DNA from: Ruminococcus sp.
GTDB taxonomy: Bacteria; Bacillota; Clostridia; Oscillospirales; Ruminococcaceae
Direction of reading: 5' to 3'
Length of the DNA: 47,784 nucleotides
Assembly: GCA_015066815.1 (NCBI GenBank)
Contig: SVNR01000019.1
Span: forward strand, 1-47,784
How positions within the stretch are numbered: position 1 is the first letter of the stretch; the number at the start of each line of letters is the position of its first letter. The notes beneath the pieces are model-generated. The model worked only from the letters and a program-made list of their open reading frames with translations, did not search any database and had not been told where the DNA came from. Below, piece by piece: positions 1 to 7,416 of this stretch. Made by a program: the position numbers and the translations under genes.

Positions 1-32
1 TCTATCCATGATTCCGGAATTTTATTTTCCAT
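1..32 (-). CDS. 5' end of a gene running off the window; possibly a type I restriction specificity subunit
   Basis: Only the start codon and ten residues (MENKIPESWI) are inside the window. A GGAG ribosome binding site at about 41-46 sits the right distance from the ATG at 30-32, so the start is good. Many HsdS specificity subunits begin with a similar 'NKIPxxW' segment, which is the sole reason for the guess. The ATPase/nuclease pair upstream on the same strand would fit a defence island. The identity is weak; the existence of the gene is fairly safe. Confidence 0.35.
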   Translation of the reverse strand, partial: MENKIPESWI

Positions 33-169
33 TTGATTTGGGCTCCTTTTCTGTACTTAGACTTTTATGTCATTAGTATACCAGAATTTCGTGCTTTGCG
101 GAAGTCGAGGTTAAACGTATCGCTTACTTTTTGAAACCTATAAAACGCACACTTCACAGATAATAAGAA

Positions 170-200
170 AGCGGCATTGTTAAAAAGTAACAGTGCCGCT
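170..200 (-). terminator. stem-loop after the nuclease gene
   Basis: Arms 170-182 and 188-200 pair over 13 bp (one G-T pair) around a 5-base loop, seven bases past the stop of the nuclease gene. The T-tract on the minus strand is imperfect (TTTCTTATT). Likely the end of the ATPase-nuclease transcript. Confidence 0.65.
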
Positions 201-206
201 AAAGCC

Positions 207-926
207 TTACGCAGGTATATCAATTTGTTTTATAAAAGCCTCAAATTCATATGTAGACATAACTTTAATTTCGTCGTAATAATAATCATTATCATTACTG
301 TCTTTGATTCTTTTATATTTTTTTAATGACCTTTTAATAGCAGAAAAAATATCGTCAGCTTCAGCACCTGCTGATAATTGCTCTAATGTTGAAAGCATTG
401 CATCATCACTATTTCCATCAATTACAACTATCATTTCAATTCTATAATTACTTTTGGGTGGTTGTAATTCTTGGCAAGATGGGAATACTTCTTTTTCAAA
501 AGTCCAATAGCTTTCAATGGTTTTAAGTCGGATATTTGTTTTTAGCTCTTCAATTTCCTTGGTAGATTTCTCAAAAAACAGATTAGCATAAGATTCACAA
601 AACTCTTTCGTTTTGTCACATATCATTTTAGTTTTATCAAAGTTTTCTTTTGTGATTTTACGTTTAAAACCTGATTTAAATTCCACCAAATATACCACTT
701 CGTTAGTGATAATCATTCCATCAACAGATGCTGTTTTATCTTTTCTTTTGTCATGGTAAATATTTTCCGAAATATCATCAAAACAATAAATCATTAAATC
801 ACTTTTAACCAAGGAGATAGGATTTCCTTGGTTATCCATTTTACCAGTCTCTGATATTACGGTTATTGATTTTTTGTATCTATTCCAGTTGTTTTGTGCA
901 TATTGAAAAATGTCTTTACTGGTCAT
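207..926 (-). CDS. PD-(D/E)XK-like nuclease-type protein coupled to an AAA ATPase
   Basis: 239 residues. An open frame extends to 956, but the ATG at 924-926 is preceded by GGGGGAT seven bases away and is the better start. Residues 68-84 carry the core of a PD-(D/E)XK fold: Asp69 in 'VDG', a hydrophobic strand, then Glu82-Phe-Lys84. No other domain is recognised. The gene overlaps the end of the upstream ATPase by 11 bases, so translation is probably coupled and the two proteins should work together. ATPase plus nuclease pairs are typical of anti-phage modules such as Septu (which uses an HNH nuclease); I do not recognise this exact pair. The nuclease call rests on the motif alone. Confidence 0.6.
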   Translation of the reverse strand: MTSKDIFQYAQNNWNRYKKSITVISETGKMDNQGNPISLVKSDLMIYCFDDISENIYHDKRKDKTASVDGMIITNEVVYLVEFKSGFKRKITKENFDKTKMICDKTKEFCESYANLFFEKSTKEIEELKTNIRLKTIESYWTFEKEVFPSCQELQPPKSNYRIEMIVVIDGNSDDAMLSTLEQLSAGAEADDIFSAIKRSLKKYKRIKDSNDNDYYYDEIKVMSTYEFEAFIKQIDIPA

Positions 927-2391
927 GATTATCCCCCGTTCCGTTAAAGTATACATCTCTTAATACTTTAACTTCAGAAAGATAACGCATAAAATCATCA
1001 TAAATAAGTCCTATATCATCATTTGCATTTTTGTATTCTACAAAATAATCATCCAAATGATTAGTCTGATAAAAATTAGTTTTATCTGTAATATCATATT
1101 TACGCATATAAGCATCAATCGCTAAAACAAAATTCGGACTATGGCTTGTAAGAAGAACTCCAGCGTTTAAATATTTCACCAGCAATACAATTATTTCAGC
1201 AAATTTATTCTGCCAACTTGGATGCAAATGTGCTTCTGGTTCATCCAATACTAGCAAGGTTCCTTCATCAACTTCGCCTTTGTCTACTAGCATTTTCAAT
1301 ATCGAAAACATTTTTGAACCTGTAGCCAAATTGGTCAAATAGAGTTTTTTTCCATCCTTAACATAAAATTCGCCATCTGAATTGAATTCAAAATCACCAG
1401 ATATAACTTCATCGATTTTTTGTTTTATTTCTGTCAATCCATGATTAATGACCGTTTCTTCAAATACAGTTGTTTTTTTGCCACTTTTTAATGTATAATT
1501 CAGCTTTACTTCATGAGGAAGGATCCTTCTAGTGTTTAGTATTGTATTATTTTCAAAATCATGCGTTACATATATTCTACGATATGTGGAAGAATCTAAT
1601 ACAAAAGGATTATCAATAAAATATGCTTTTTTATATGGTATATCAAAAAAAACGGGGTTACCATTATTAACAAGCTTATTGTCGACAATATCAAATGCAA
1701 ACATTATTGTAGCATCATCTGTTACTTCAATTCTAGAATTTTTTACATCAAATTTTACAGGCTGAATTTGTTTTGAAAATTCAACTCTAAGAGTTTGATT
1801 AATACTTTCGCGTGCATAATCGATAAGTTCAGGATCTCTTTCTATATCTTTAAACATCTTGTCGAGTGCTGAGATAGCTTTATTTATCTGATTTTTTATT
1901 TTGTCCTTTGTTCCATCAGTATTCTCGCTATTTACCGAAAATCTTTTATAGTATTTAAAAAAAGTAGGGTTTTCATCTATTGAATTAACATCAAATTCGG
2001 CTAATTCATCTCTTAATGCATGAGAAAAAGATTCTATGTTTTCATATTCATCAGAAAAAACAAAACCTCGAGGAGTTATATTGAATTGGTATAACAAAAA
2101 ATTAATAGCAGAATCTTTTGAAAAAATAGATACTTCATTCTCGGAATAGACACGTCTAGAGAATCTAAATATTTCAAAATTCTCCCGGATATCCCTTAAC
2201 ACATCAGCTATATACATAAGTCTATCGTTTTCTGCTTTTGCTGATAAATTAGAAACTGCATCCACCAATGAATATATAACTTTACCTACAGTTGTTTTAC
2301 CTGAGTTATTCTGTCCAGTAATTACAGTAAGCCCATCTAATTGGATATTAGAGCTTTTAATAATGCCGATATTATCTAATTTTATATTCAT
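916..2391 (-). CDS. AAA family ATPase (AAA_15/AAA_21, RecF/OLD-like, no TOPRIM)
   Basis: 491 residues. Walker A GQNNSGKTT lies at about residue 26 and Walker B LLVLDEPEAHLHP near 380, followed by an H-switch TSHSP near 415: the SMC/RecF-type nucleotide-binding head. Between them is a long helical region with no transmembrane segment. Unlike OLD or the PARIS ATPase partner gene, there is no TOPRIM nuclease attached; the nuclease function seems to be in the overlapping downstream gene. GGAGG stands 6-7 bases before the ATG. A promoter (TTGATT-17-TATACT) lies 60 bases upstream, so the pair forms its own two-gene operon. Role in phage defence is inferred from pairing and context. Confidence 0.85.
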   Translation of the reverse strand: MNIKLDNIGIIKSSNIQLDGLTVITGQNNSGKTTVGKVIYSLVDAVSNLSAKAENDRLMYIADVLRDIRENFEIFRFSRRVYSENEVSIFSKDSAINFLLYQFNITPRGFVFSDEYENIESFSHALRDELAEFDVNSIDENPTFFKYYKRFSVNSENTDGTKDKIKNQINKAISALDKMFKDIERDPELIDYARESINQTLRVEFSKQIQPVKFDVKNSRIEVTDDATIMFAFDIVDNKLVNNGNPVFFDIPYKKAYFIDNPFVLDSSTYRRIYVTHDFENNTILNTRRILPHEVKLNYTLKSGKKTTVFEETVINHGLTEIKQKIDEVISGDFEFNSDGEFYVKDGKKLYLTNLATGSKMFSILKMLVDKGEVDEGTLLVLDEPEAHLHPSWQNKFAEIIVLLVKYLNAGVLLTSHSPNFVLAIDAYMRKYDITDKTNFYQTNHLDDYFVEYKNANDDIGLIYDDFMRYLSEVKVLRDVYFNGTGDNHDQ

Positions 2392-2451
2392 GTGCGTCCT
2401 CCATTAAATAGGTTCTAAGCGAATGAGTATGCGTACAAATATACATTATTT

Positions 2452-2480
2452 AGTATACCACAAACAAAGTAAAAAATCAA
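2452..2480 (-). promoter_or_regulatory. promoter of the ATPase-nuclease operon
   Basis: Minus-strand -35 TTGATT (2475-2480), 17-base spacer, -10 TATACT (2452-2457); a start site near 2445 would give a leader of about 50 bases. Confidence 0.6.
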
Positions 2481-2524
2481 CTATTTTTCTTGTAGAACTT
2501 CGAAGAAATTTGTTTGAGTGAATT

Positions 2525-2676
2525 TTCAAAGTAAACGCAACACGGAAAAATATACCTGTTGCATTTACTTTGAATGTAATAGGTGTTGCATTTAGTCTGA
2601 AAGTAAAAGAGATACAAAAAGAAGGCTAACCAGATAGCTCCCCATGGGGAGCTATTGCGTTTACTTTGAAGGTAAA
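2525..2676. repeat. nested IS30-type terminal repeats
   Basis: A 22-23 base unit beginning GTTGCATTTACTTTGAA recurs at 2558-2580, 2585-2607 and (as TTGCGTTTACTTTGAAG) 2655-2676, and in reverse at 2525-2541. The reverse copy and the first direct copy form a 17-bp inverted repeat with one mismatch. The last copy leads straight into an IS30-like transposase start, so these are read as ends of IS30-family elements inserted next to one another and then lost. Confidence 0.55.
2636..2653. repeat. perfect 18-bp GC-rich palindrome
   Basis: The nine bases AGCTCCCCA are followed exactly by their reverse complement. It lies between two IS30-type end repeats and is far more GC-rich than its surroundings. 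It could be an IS target site or a short terminator; no T-tract follows. Confidence 0.5.
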
Positions 2677-2721
2677 ATGATGGATAATAATCATATGCTC
2701 ATAGAAAGGAGTTTGATTATT

Positions 2722-2763
2722 ATGGGTAAACATTTAACCTTAGATGAGAGAACGATAATATAG
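2722..2763 (+). pseudogene. IS30-family transposase, N-terminal stub
   Basis: A good ribosome binding site (AGAAAGGAG) precedes an ATG that reads MGKHLTLDERTII and then a stop. This matches the usual IS30 transposase start (M-G-K-H-L-T-L-x-E-R). Everything after codon 13 is gone; the stop codon TAG is the first triplet of a dispersed palindrome (2761-2792) that runs up to pepF. Confidence 0.7.
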
Positions 2764-2792
2764 TGAACGAAAAAAATATTTCATTCACTGTA
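2761..2792. repeat. dispersed palindrome (copy at IS30 stub/pepF)
   Basis: TAGTGAACGAAA...CATTCACTGTA. It abuts the truncated transposase on one side and ends five bases from the pepF stop on the other, where it may also act as the pepF terminator stem. Confidence 0.7.
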
Positions 2793-2796
2793 TTTT

Positions 2797-4593
2797 TCAT
2801 GAAAGAAGAGCTTCAAGCTCGTCGATAAGCTCGTTGAATATTTCAAGAGCAGCATTTACCGGTTCCGGAGATGACATATCCACACCTGCTGTTCTGAGAA
2901 GTTCGATAGGTGAAGCTGAAGAACCGCCTGATAAAAATTTTATATAGTTATCAACGGCAGGCTTTCCCTCTTTGAGGATTTTTCTCGAAAGCGCTATTGC
3001 TGCCGAATATCCCGTAGCATACTGGTATACATAATAATCATAGTAAAAATGAGGTATACGTGCCCACTCAAGAGCTATCTCCTCGTCTACTATCATATCA
3101 TCACCAAAGTAAAGCTTGTTAAGCTCATAGTAAAGCTGTGAAATATTATCCGCTGTAAGACCTTCGCCGTTTTCTGTCATCTGATTTATCTTAAGCTCAA
3201 ACTCAGCAAACATAGTCTGTCTGTAAAGTGTTGTCCTGAACTGTTCAAGAAAATAGTTTATAAGATATGCTTTTTGCTTCTTATCATCTGTTTTCTTAAG
3301 CAGATACTCCATAAGAAGAGCTTCGTTACATGTAGAAGCTACTTCAGCTACAAAAATCACATAGTCTGAATAAATAACAGGCTGAGTTCTGTTGGAATAA
3401 TATGAATGGATAGCATGTCCCATCTCATGAGCAAGAGTAAACTCGCAGTTAAGCGTATCCTTATGGTTAAGAAGTACAAAAGGATGTACTCTTGCACCTG
3501 CAGAATATGCACCGCTTGTTTTTCCCTGGTTTTCATATACATCTATCCATCTTTTTTCAAAGCCCTCCCTGAGAATAGAGCAGTACTCGTCACCCATCGG
3601 CAAAAGTGCGTTATAAACGTTTTCCTTTGCTTCCTCAAACGATATTTTCATATCACATTCCTGTACAACAGGTGTATACAGATCGTACATATGAAGCTCA
3701 TCAAGTCCCATAAGCTTTTTGCGGAGTCTTATATACTTATACATATATTCCAGGTTGTTATGAACTGCGTCTATGAGATTATGATATACCTCTACCGGAA
3801 CATCTGTGCGGTCAAGAGAAGCGTGAAGCGTTGATTTGTAGTGACGTGCCTTTGCCGCAAACGATGACTGCTTTGTCTGTGCTGTAAGCATAGCCGCAAT
3901 AGTGTTTTTATATTTTCCATAGGTACCGTACATACACTCAAACGCTGATTTTCTCAGACCTCTGTCGGAGCTTTTTACAAGCGGGATATATGTTCCGTGA
4001 GTTACCTGATGTTTATTTCCCTGCGAGTCAACAGCGTCCGGGAACTCAAGCTCTGCATCACTGAAAACAGAATATATCGTGTCCGGAGCCCCCTGCATCT
4101 GACCGGCAAGTGCCATTATACGTTCTTCAGCCTCTGAAAGAAGATGTTCCTTTCTTTTTCTTAAACGCTCTATATATAGTCTGTAGACAGCAAGCTCACT
4201 GTTCTCTGCAAAAAAAGCTTCAAGCTTTTCGTCGCTTATCGCAATGATTTCCGGAGCTGAAAAAGAATCTGCATCCGAAATCTCTGAAAGCACAATATCA
4301 AGCTTTCCGCACATTTCCTGATAAACAGAGTTCCTGTTGTCCTCATCTCTTTTTCTGTGTGCATAGTTTATAAGGCTGTCGAGCATAACGCTCAGCTTGT
4401 CGTTAAGACTGAAATATCCGCAGAGAGTTTCTGATGATTCTGATAGTTTCCCTTTGTATGACCTGATTTTTTCTATGGAATTTTTTACAGCTTCAAAATC
4501 CTTATTCCAGAGCTCATCATTTTTATAAATATCCTCTATCGCCCACTTTGTTTCTTCGGGCATCTGAGAACGTTCTTTAATTACTTCATTCAT
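2797..4593 (-). CDS. pepF: oligoendopeptidase F (M3 metallopeptidase)
   Basis: 598 residues, the usual length of PepF. It is a cytoplasmic zinc endopeptidase that cleaves short peptides. The HEMGH zinc motif is at residues 389-393 and the following Y-x-Y-Q-Y-A-T-G-Y block near residue 540 is typical of the family. Start ATG at 4593 has AGGAGG nine bases upstream. A minus-strand TATAAT at 4632-4637 could be its -10, but no good -35 is seen. It stands alone; the permease gene upstream on the same strand ends at 4685. Confidence 0.95.
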   Translation of the reverse strand: MNEVIKERSQMPEETKWAIEDIYKNDELWNKDFEAVKNSIEKIRSYKGKLSESSETLCGYFSLNDKLSVMLDSLINYAHRKRDEDNRNSVYQEMCGKLDIVLSEISDADSFSAPEIIAISDEKLEAFFAENSELAVYRLYIERLRKRKEHLLSEAEERIMALAGQMQGAPDTIYSVFSDAELEFPDAVDSQGNKHQVTHGTYIPLVKSSDRGLRKSAFECMYGTYGKYKNTIAAMLTAQTKQSSFAAKARHYKSTLHASLDRTDVPVEVYHNLIDAVHNNLEYMYKYIRLRKKLMGLDELHMYDLYTPVVQECDMKISFEEAKENVYNALLPMGDEYCSILREGFEKRWIDVYENQGKTSGAYSAGARVHPFVLLNHKDTLNCEFTLAHEMGHAIHSYYSNRTQPVIYSDYVIFVAEVASTCNEALLMEYLLKKTDDKKQKAYLINYFLEQFRTTLYRQTMFAEFELKINQMTENGEGLTADNISQLYYELNKLYFGDDMIVDEEIALEWARIPHFYYDYYVYQYATGYSAAIALSRKILKEGKPAVDNYIKFLSGGSSASPIELLRTAGVDMSSPEPVNAALEIFNELIDELEALLS

Positions 4594-4684
4594 CTTTTTT
4601 CCTCCTGAAAATATTTTTTGTATTTACTATAATTATATCATTTGTGCTTTAAAATTAAAAGTCGTTTTTTGTTTTATGATGGTT

Positions 4685-5785
4685 TTATTTTATCAGAACA
4701 TACAAACCGGTCAGAATCCCAAGAAGAATTATATTTGCCAGAGTAAAAACAAGCATGTATTTTTTTGTATCCGCGTTTTCCGCTTTTGAGTACTGCTTAT
4801 ACGAAATAACGCTTGCCAGGGAGGCAACTATTGTTCCAAGGCCGCCTATATTTACTCCGAGAAGAAGCTTATCTGCATTGTCTGTAAAACCGGAAAGCAT
4901 GATAGCTGCGGGCACGTTGCTTATTATCTGACTCAGAAGAACTCCGACAACAAACTCATTTCCTTCAACCAGCAGTGAAAGCTTTTCTGTTACAGCTCCG
5001 ATATTGCCGAGATTTCCGACAAAAACAAAGAACATGCAAAAAGTCAGAAGCAGCAGATAATCCACCCTGAGAAAAAGTCTTCTGTCCATAATAAGAAATA
5101 CCGCAAGAACAACGGCAAAGCATATATATACATTGATAAAACGCAGAACAGCAAGCACACACAAAACGAAAAGTACAAGGCAGACAAAAAACTTTCTCTT
5201 GTCTGATATTTTTGCATCAGAAGCTGTTTCTGAAGAAAACTTGTCTTTTTCAACTGAAAAAAAAGTAAGTATGTTTATAAGACCAAGACTTACCAAGCCA
5301 TAAGGAAGCAGTACCCTGAAGAAGTCGGCTGTACTCATGTTGTAGTATGAATACAGATATAAGTTCTGAGGATTTCCGAACGGAGTCATCATACTTCCGA
5401 GATTTGCCGCAGCTGTTTCTGCAACAACAAGAGAAATAAGACTTCTGCCGCTTTTATCTGAATACAGACCTACAGTAAAGGGTACGAGTGTTATCAGCGC
5501 AACATCATTTGTGATAAGCATCGCACTGAAAAAAGTTATATTCACAAGCATAACAGCTACAGTCCGGCAGTTATCAGAGCTTTTAAGAAGCTTCGAGGAA
5601 ACAACATCAAAAAGCCTTGTTTCCATGAGCCCGGCTACTACTATCATAAGACAAAACAAAAGAACAAGCACCGGAAAATCAATATAATCAAGATATTCAG
5701 CTGACGGTTTTACCGCAAAAGCCGAGATAACTGCTGCTATTGCCGCAATAGACAGAACAGGTTCTTTTTTCAAAAATGTTATCAT
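4685..5785 (-). CDS. ArsB/NhaD/SLC13-type ion permease
   Basis: 366 residues, nearly all membrane: about ten hydrophobic segments. The pattern 'NVTFFSAMLITNDVALI' near residue 90, 'GSMMTPFGNPQNLY' near 130 and a second re-entrant-type 'SQIISNVPAAIMLSG' near 285 is that of the ion transporter superfamily (arsenite, Na+/H+, citrate/dicarboxylate carriers). The substrate cannot be read from the sequence. Start has GAGGAGG about 11 bases upstream, directly after a terminator-like hairpin, so expression may be controlled by read-through from aroF or by attenuation. Confidence 0.8.
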   Translation of the reverse strand: MITFLKKEPVLSIAAIAAVISAFAVKPSAEYLDYIDFPVLVLLFCLMIVVAGLMETRLFDVVSSKLLKSSDNCRTVAVMLVNITFFSAMLITNDVALITLVPFTVGLYSDKSGRSLISLVVAETAAANLGSMMTPFGNPQNLYLYSYYNMSTADFFRVLLPYGLVSLGLINILTFFSVEKDKFSSETASDAKISDKRKFFVCLVLFVLCVLAVLRFINVYICFAVVLAVFLIMDRRLFLRVDYLLLLTFCMFFVFVGNLGNIGAVTEKLSLLVEGNEFVVGVLLSQIISNVPAAIMLSGFTDNADKLLLGVNIGGLGTIVASLASVISYKQYSKAENADTKKYMLVFTLANIILLGILTGLYVLIK

Positions 5786-5803
5786 AATATAATTGTCCTC
5801 CTC

Positions 5804-5842
5804 AAAAAAATCTCCTGTTCCTTGCAGGACAGGAGATTTTTA
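5804..5842 (-). terminator. terminator between aroF and the permease gene
   Basis: TCTCCTGT (5811-5818) pairs with ACAGGAGA (5829-5836) and an inner CCT/AGG continues the stem; A- and T-tracts flank both sides, with seven T on the minus strand. It lies 60 bases past aroF and only about six bases before the permease ribosome binding site, a position that also suits a read-through control. Confidence 0.75.
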
Positions 5843-5895
5843 TTGCCTTGCACATCCGCTGACTACAAAAGCTTAGTGCATATCGGCTAATACTA
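5843..5895. repeat. pseudoknot-forming repeat, copy 1
   Basis: Begins TTGCCTTGCACATCCG. TGCAC (5849-5853) can pair with GTGCA (5876-5880), and CCG (5856-5858) in the loop with CGG (5884-5886) beyond the stem: pseudoknot order a-b-a'-b'. Ends ...GGCTAATACTATA, so the attached palindrome is cut short here. Lies just past the aroF stop. Confidence 0.65.
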
Positions 5896-5903
5896 TAAAA
5901 ATA

Positions 5904-6932
5904 TCAGAGCAGATCAGCTATGTCTAAAATAAGACGCTCTGTTTTTTCCCAGCCAAGGCACGGGTCAGTAATTGACTTTCCGTATATTCCTTCGCCTATT
6001 TTCTGTGCGCCGTCCTCAATATAGCTTTCTATCATGAGTCCCTTTACCATGCTCCTGATATCAGCGGAATATCTGCAGCTATGCAGTACTTCCTTGCTGA
6101 TCCTTACCTGTTCCAGAGGCTTCTTTCCGGAGTTTGCATGGTTTGCATCAACGATAACAGATATATTCTCGAGGTTTCTCTTACAGTACATTTCGAAAAG
6201 CTGTATCATATCTTCATAATGATAGTTCGCATGAGATCTTCCGTCGTTATCAACATATCCTCTCATAATAGCGTGAGCAAGAGGATTTCCTGAAGAAGTA
6301 ACATCCCAGCCTCTGAATATAAAAGTATGACCGATCTGTGCAGCTTTTATAGAGTTGAGCATTACGGAAATATCACCGCTTGTAGGATTTTTCATTCCGA
6401 CAGGAATATCAAGTCCGCTCGCAACAAGTCTGTGCTGCTGATTTTCAACGGAACGGGCACCTACCGCAACATATCCGAGAAGATCATCAAGGTATCTGGC
6501 GTTTTCCGGATAGAGCATCTCATCTGCACACACCATGCCGGATTCTTCTATAGCTCTTGTGTGAAGCTTTCTTACAGAGATAATACCTCCGATAAGATCT
6601 TCCCTCTTCTCAGGATCAGGCTGGTGAACCATACCCATATATCCCTCACCAGTTGTTCTCGGCTTGTTTGTATATATTCTCGGAATAAGTATAAGCTTAT
6701 CAGTGACCTTTTCCTGAACCCTCGAAAGCCTTGTAACATAATCTATTACAGAATCCTCGTGGTCTGCCGAGCACGGTCCTATGATAAGAAGAAGCTTGTC
6801 GGATTTTCCCGTAAAAACGTCTTTTATTTCTTTGTCCTTTTCCTGTTTTAATTTTTTCAGTTTCTCGTCCACAGGAAATTGTTCTTTAATTTCCTTAGGA
6901 ATAGGAAGCTTTCTGCTGAAATCCATTCCCAT
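5904..6932 (-). CDS. aroF: 3-deoxy-7-phosphoheptulonate (DAHP) synthase, class I
   Basis: 342 residues. It condenses phosphoenolpyruvate and erythrose 4-phosphate in the first step of the shikimate pathway. The sequence shows IIGPCSADH near residue 50, PRTTGEGYMG near 110, the NPTSGD block near 180, VDANHANSGK near 265 and the C-terminal SITDPCLGW, all hallmarks of the AroF/AroG/AroH class with the metal and PEP ligands in place. Which feedback type it is cannot be told. ATG at 6932 has AAGGAG 11 bases upstream. No other aro gene is near; no trp-like leader peptide or T-box was seen. Confidence 0.95.
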   Translation of the reverse strand: MGMDFSRKLPIPKEIKEQFPVDEKLKKLKQEKDKEIKDVFTGKSDKLLLIIGPCSADHEDSVIDYVTRLSRVQEKVTDKLILIPRIYTNKPRTTGEGYMGMVHQPDPEKREDLIGGIISVRKLHTRAIEESGMVCADEMLYPENARYLDDLLGYVAVGARSVENQQHRLVASGLDIPVGMKNPTSGDISVMLNSIKAAQIGHTFIFRGWDVTSSGNPLAHAIMRGYVDNDGRSHANYHYEDMIQLFEMYCKRNLENISVIVDANHANSGKKPLEQVRISKEVLHSCRYSADIRSMVKGLMIESYIEDGAQKIGEGIYGKSITDPCLGWEKTERLILDIADLL

Positions 6933-6990
6933 ACGGATTACACTCCTTAATAATAAAAAATCTTTCTGTCCATAAGAACAGTCTTTTATA

Positions 6991-7019
6991 ATTATACATC
7001 AAAAAACAAATCAATTCTA
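6991..7019 (-). promoter_or_regulatory. possible aroF promoter
   Basis: A perfect minus-strand -10 TATAAT (6991-6996) lies 59 bases from the ATG. At 17 bases upstream the -35 is only TAGAAT, so the call is tentative. Confidence 0.35.
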
Positions 7020-7073
7020 CCCTTTTTTCAAAAAAAATCTTAAAAAAAAATTACATATAATTGCCTTGTTGCA

Positions 7074-7244
7074 TTTACAGGATTTCTGCATAAACTATAT
7101 TATAGCCAGAAAAACTACGACCGGAAAAAATAAAAGGTGCAGCTGCAGATGCCCGGAAACGCCTTTTATCTTCGTAACAAAAATGGCTTTGATATAGAGA
7201 TAAAAATATGCACTGTTTCTTTTGAGGACAGTGCATATTTTTTT
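7074..7244 (+). ncRNA. candidate leader or small RNA upstream of clpC
   Basis: A plus-strand promoter (TTTACA 7074-7079, 16 bases, TATATT 7096-7101) and a strong intrinsic terminator (7202-7244) bracket about 135 bases with no open frame. The interior can fold: AAAAGG and CCTTTT close a stem around a GC-rich CTGCAGCTGCAG segment (about 7131-7170). I could not match it to a known riboswitch. It may be a stand-alone RNA or an attenuated 5' leader of the ClpC-type gene. Confidence 0.35.
7202..7244 (+). terminator. strong intrinsic terminator upstream of clpC
   Basis: A stem with ATATGCACTGT and ACAGTGCATAT arms, an 11-base loop and a run of T on the plus strand. There is no plus-strand protein gene before it. 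Confidence 0.8.
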
Positions 7245-7307
7245 GAACGATGCTTTGTTCTACATTTTTTTCGCATAACGTATGTTACACTTATAACCGT
7301 ATTATTT

Positions 7308-7362
7308 TTGCCTTGCACATCCGCTGACTACGAAAGCTTAGTGCATATCGGCCAATAGTAAA
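7308..7362. repeat. pseudoknot-forming repeat, copy 2 (clpC leader)
   Basis: Begins TTGCCTTGCACATCCG. TGCAC 7314-7318 pairs with GTGCA 7341-7345, CCG 7321-7323 with CGG 7349-7351, and GCT/AGC can close a small inner hairpin. It ends in AATAGTAAAC, the first bases of the palindrome, whose other half is degenerate here. It lies between the terminator and the clpC start, so it should be transcribed in the mRNA leader if a promoter lies upstream of it. Confidence 0.65.
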
Positions 7363-7416
7363 CCATGAATAAATTTATAGTTCAGTATATCAATGAAAAG
7401 AGATGATCGTAAAACC

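Noticed and set aside
6327-6851. Plus-strand open frame of 174 codons opposite aroF
   Set aside because: Antisense to conserved DAHP synthase coding sequence, with no start signal.
7108-7200. Known riboswitch or 6S RNA upstream of clpC
   Set aside because: I compared it by eye with common riboswitch cores and found no match; the length is also short for 6S RNA.
7260-7416. CtsR or CIRCE heat-shock operator before clpC
   Set aside because: Neither the GGTCAAA tandem nor the TTAGCACTC-N9-GAGTGCTAA pattern is present.
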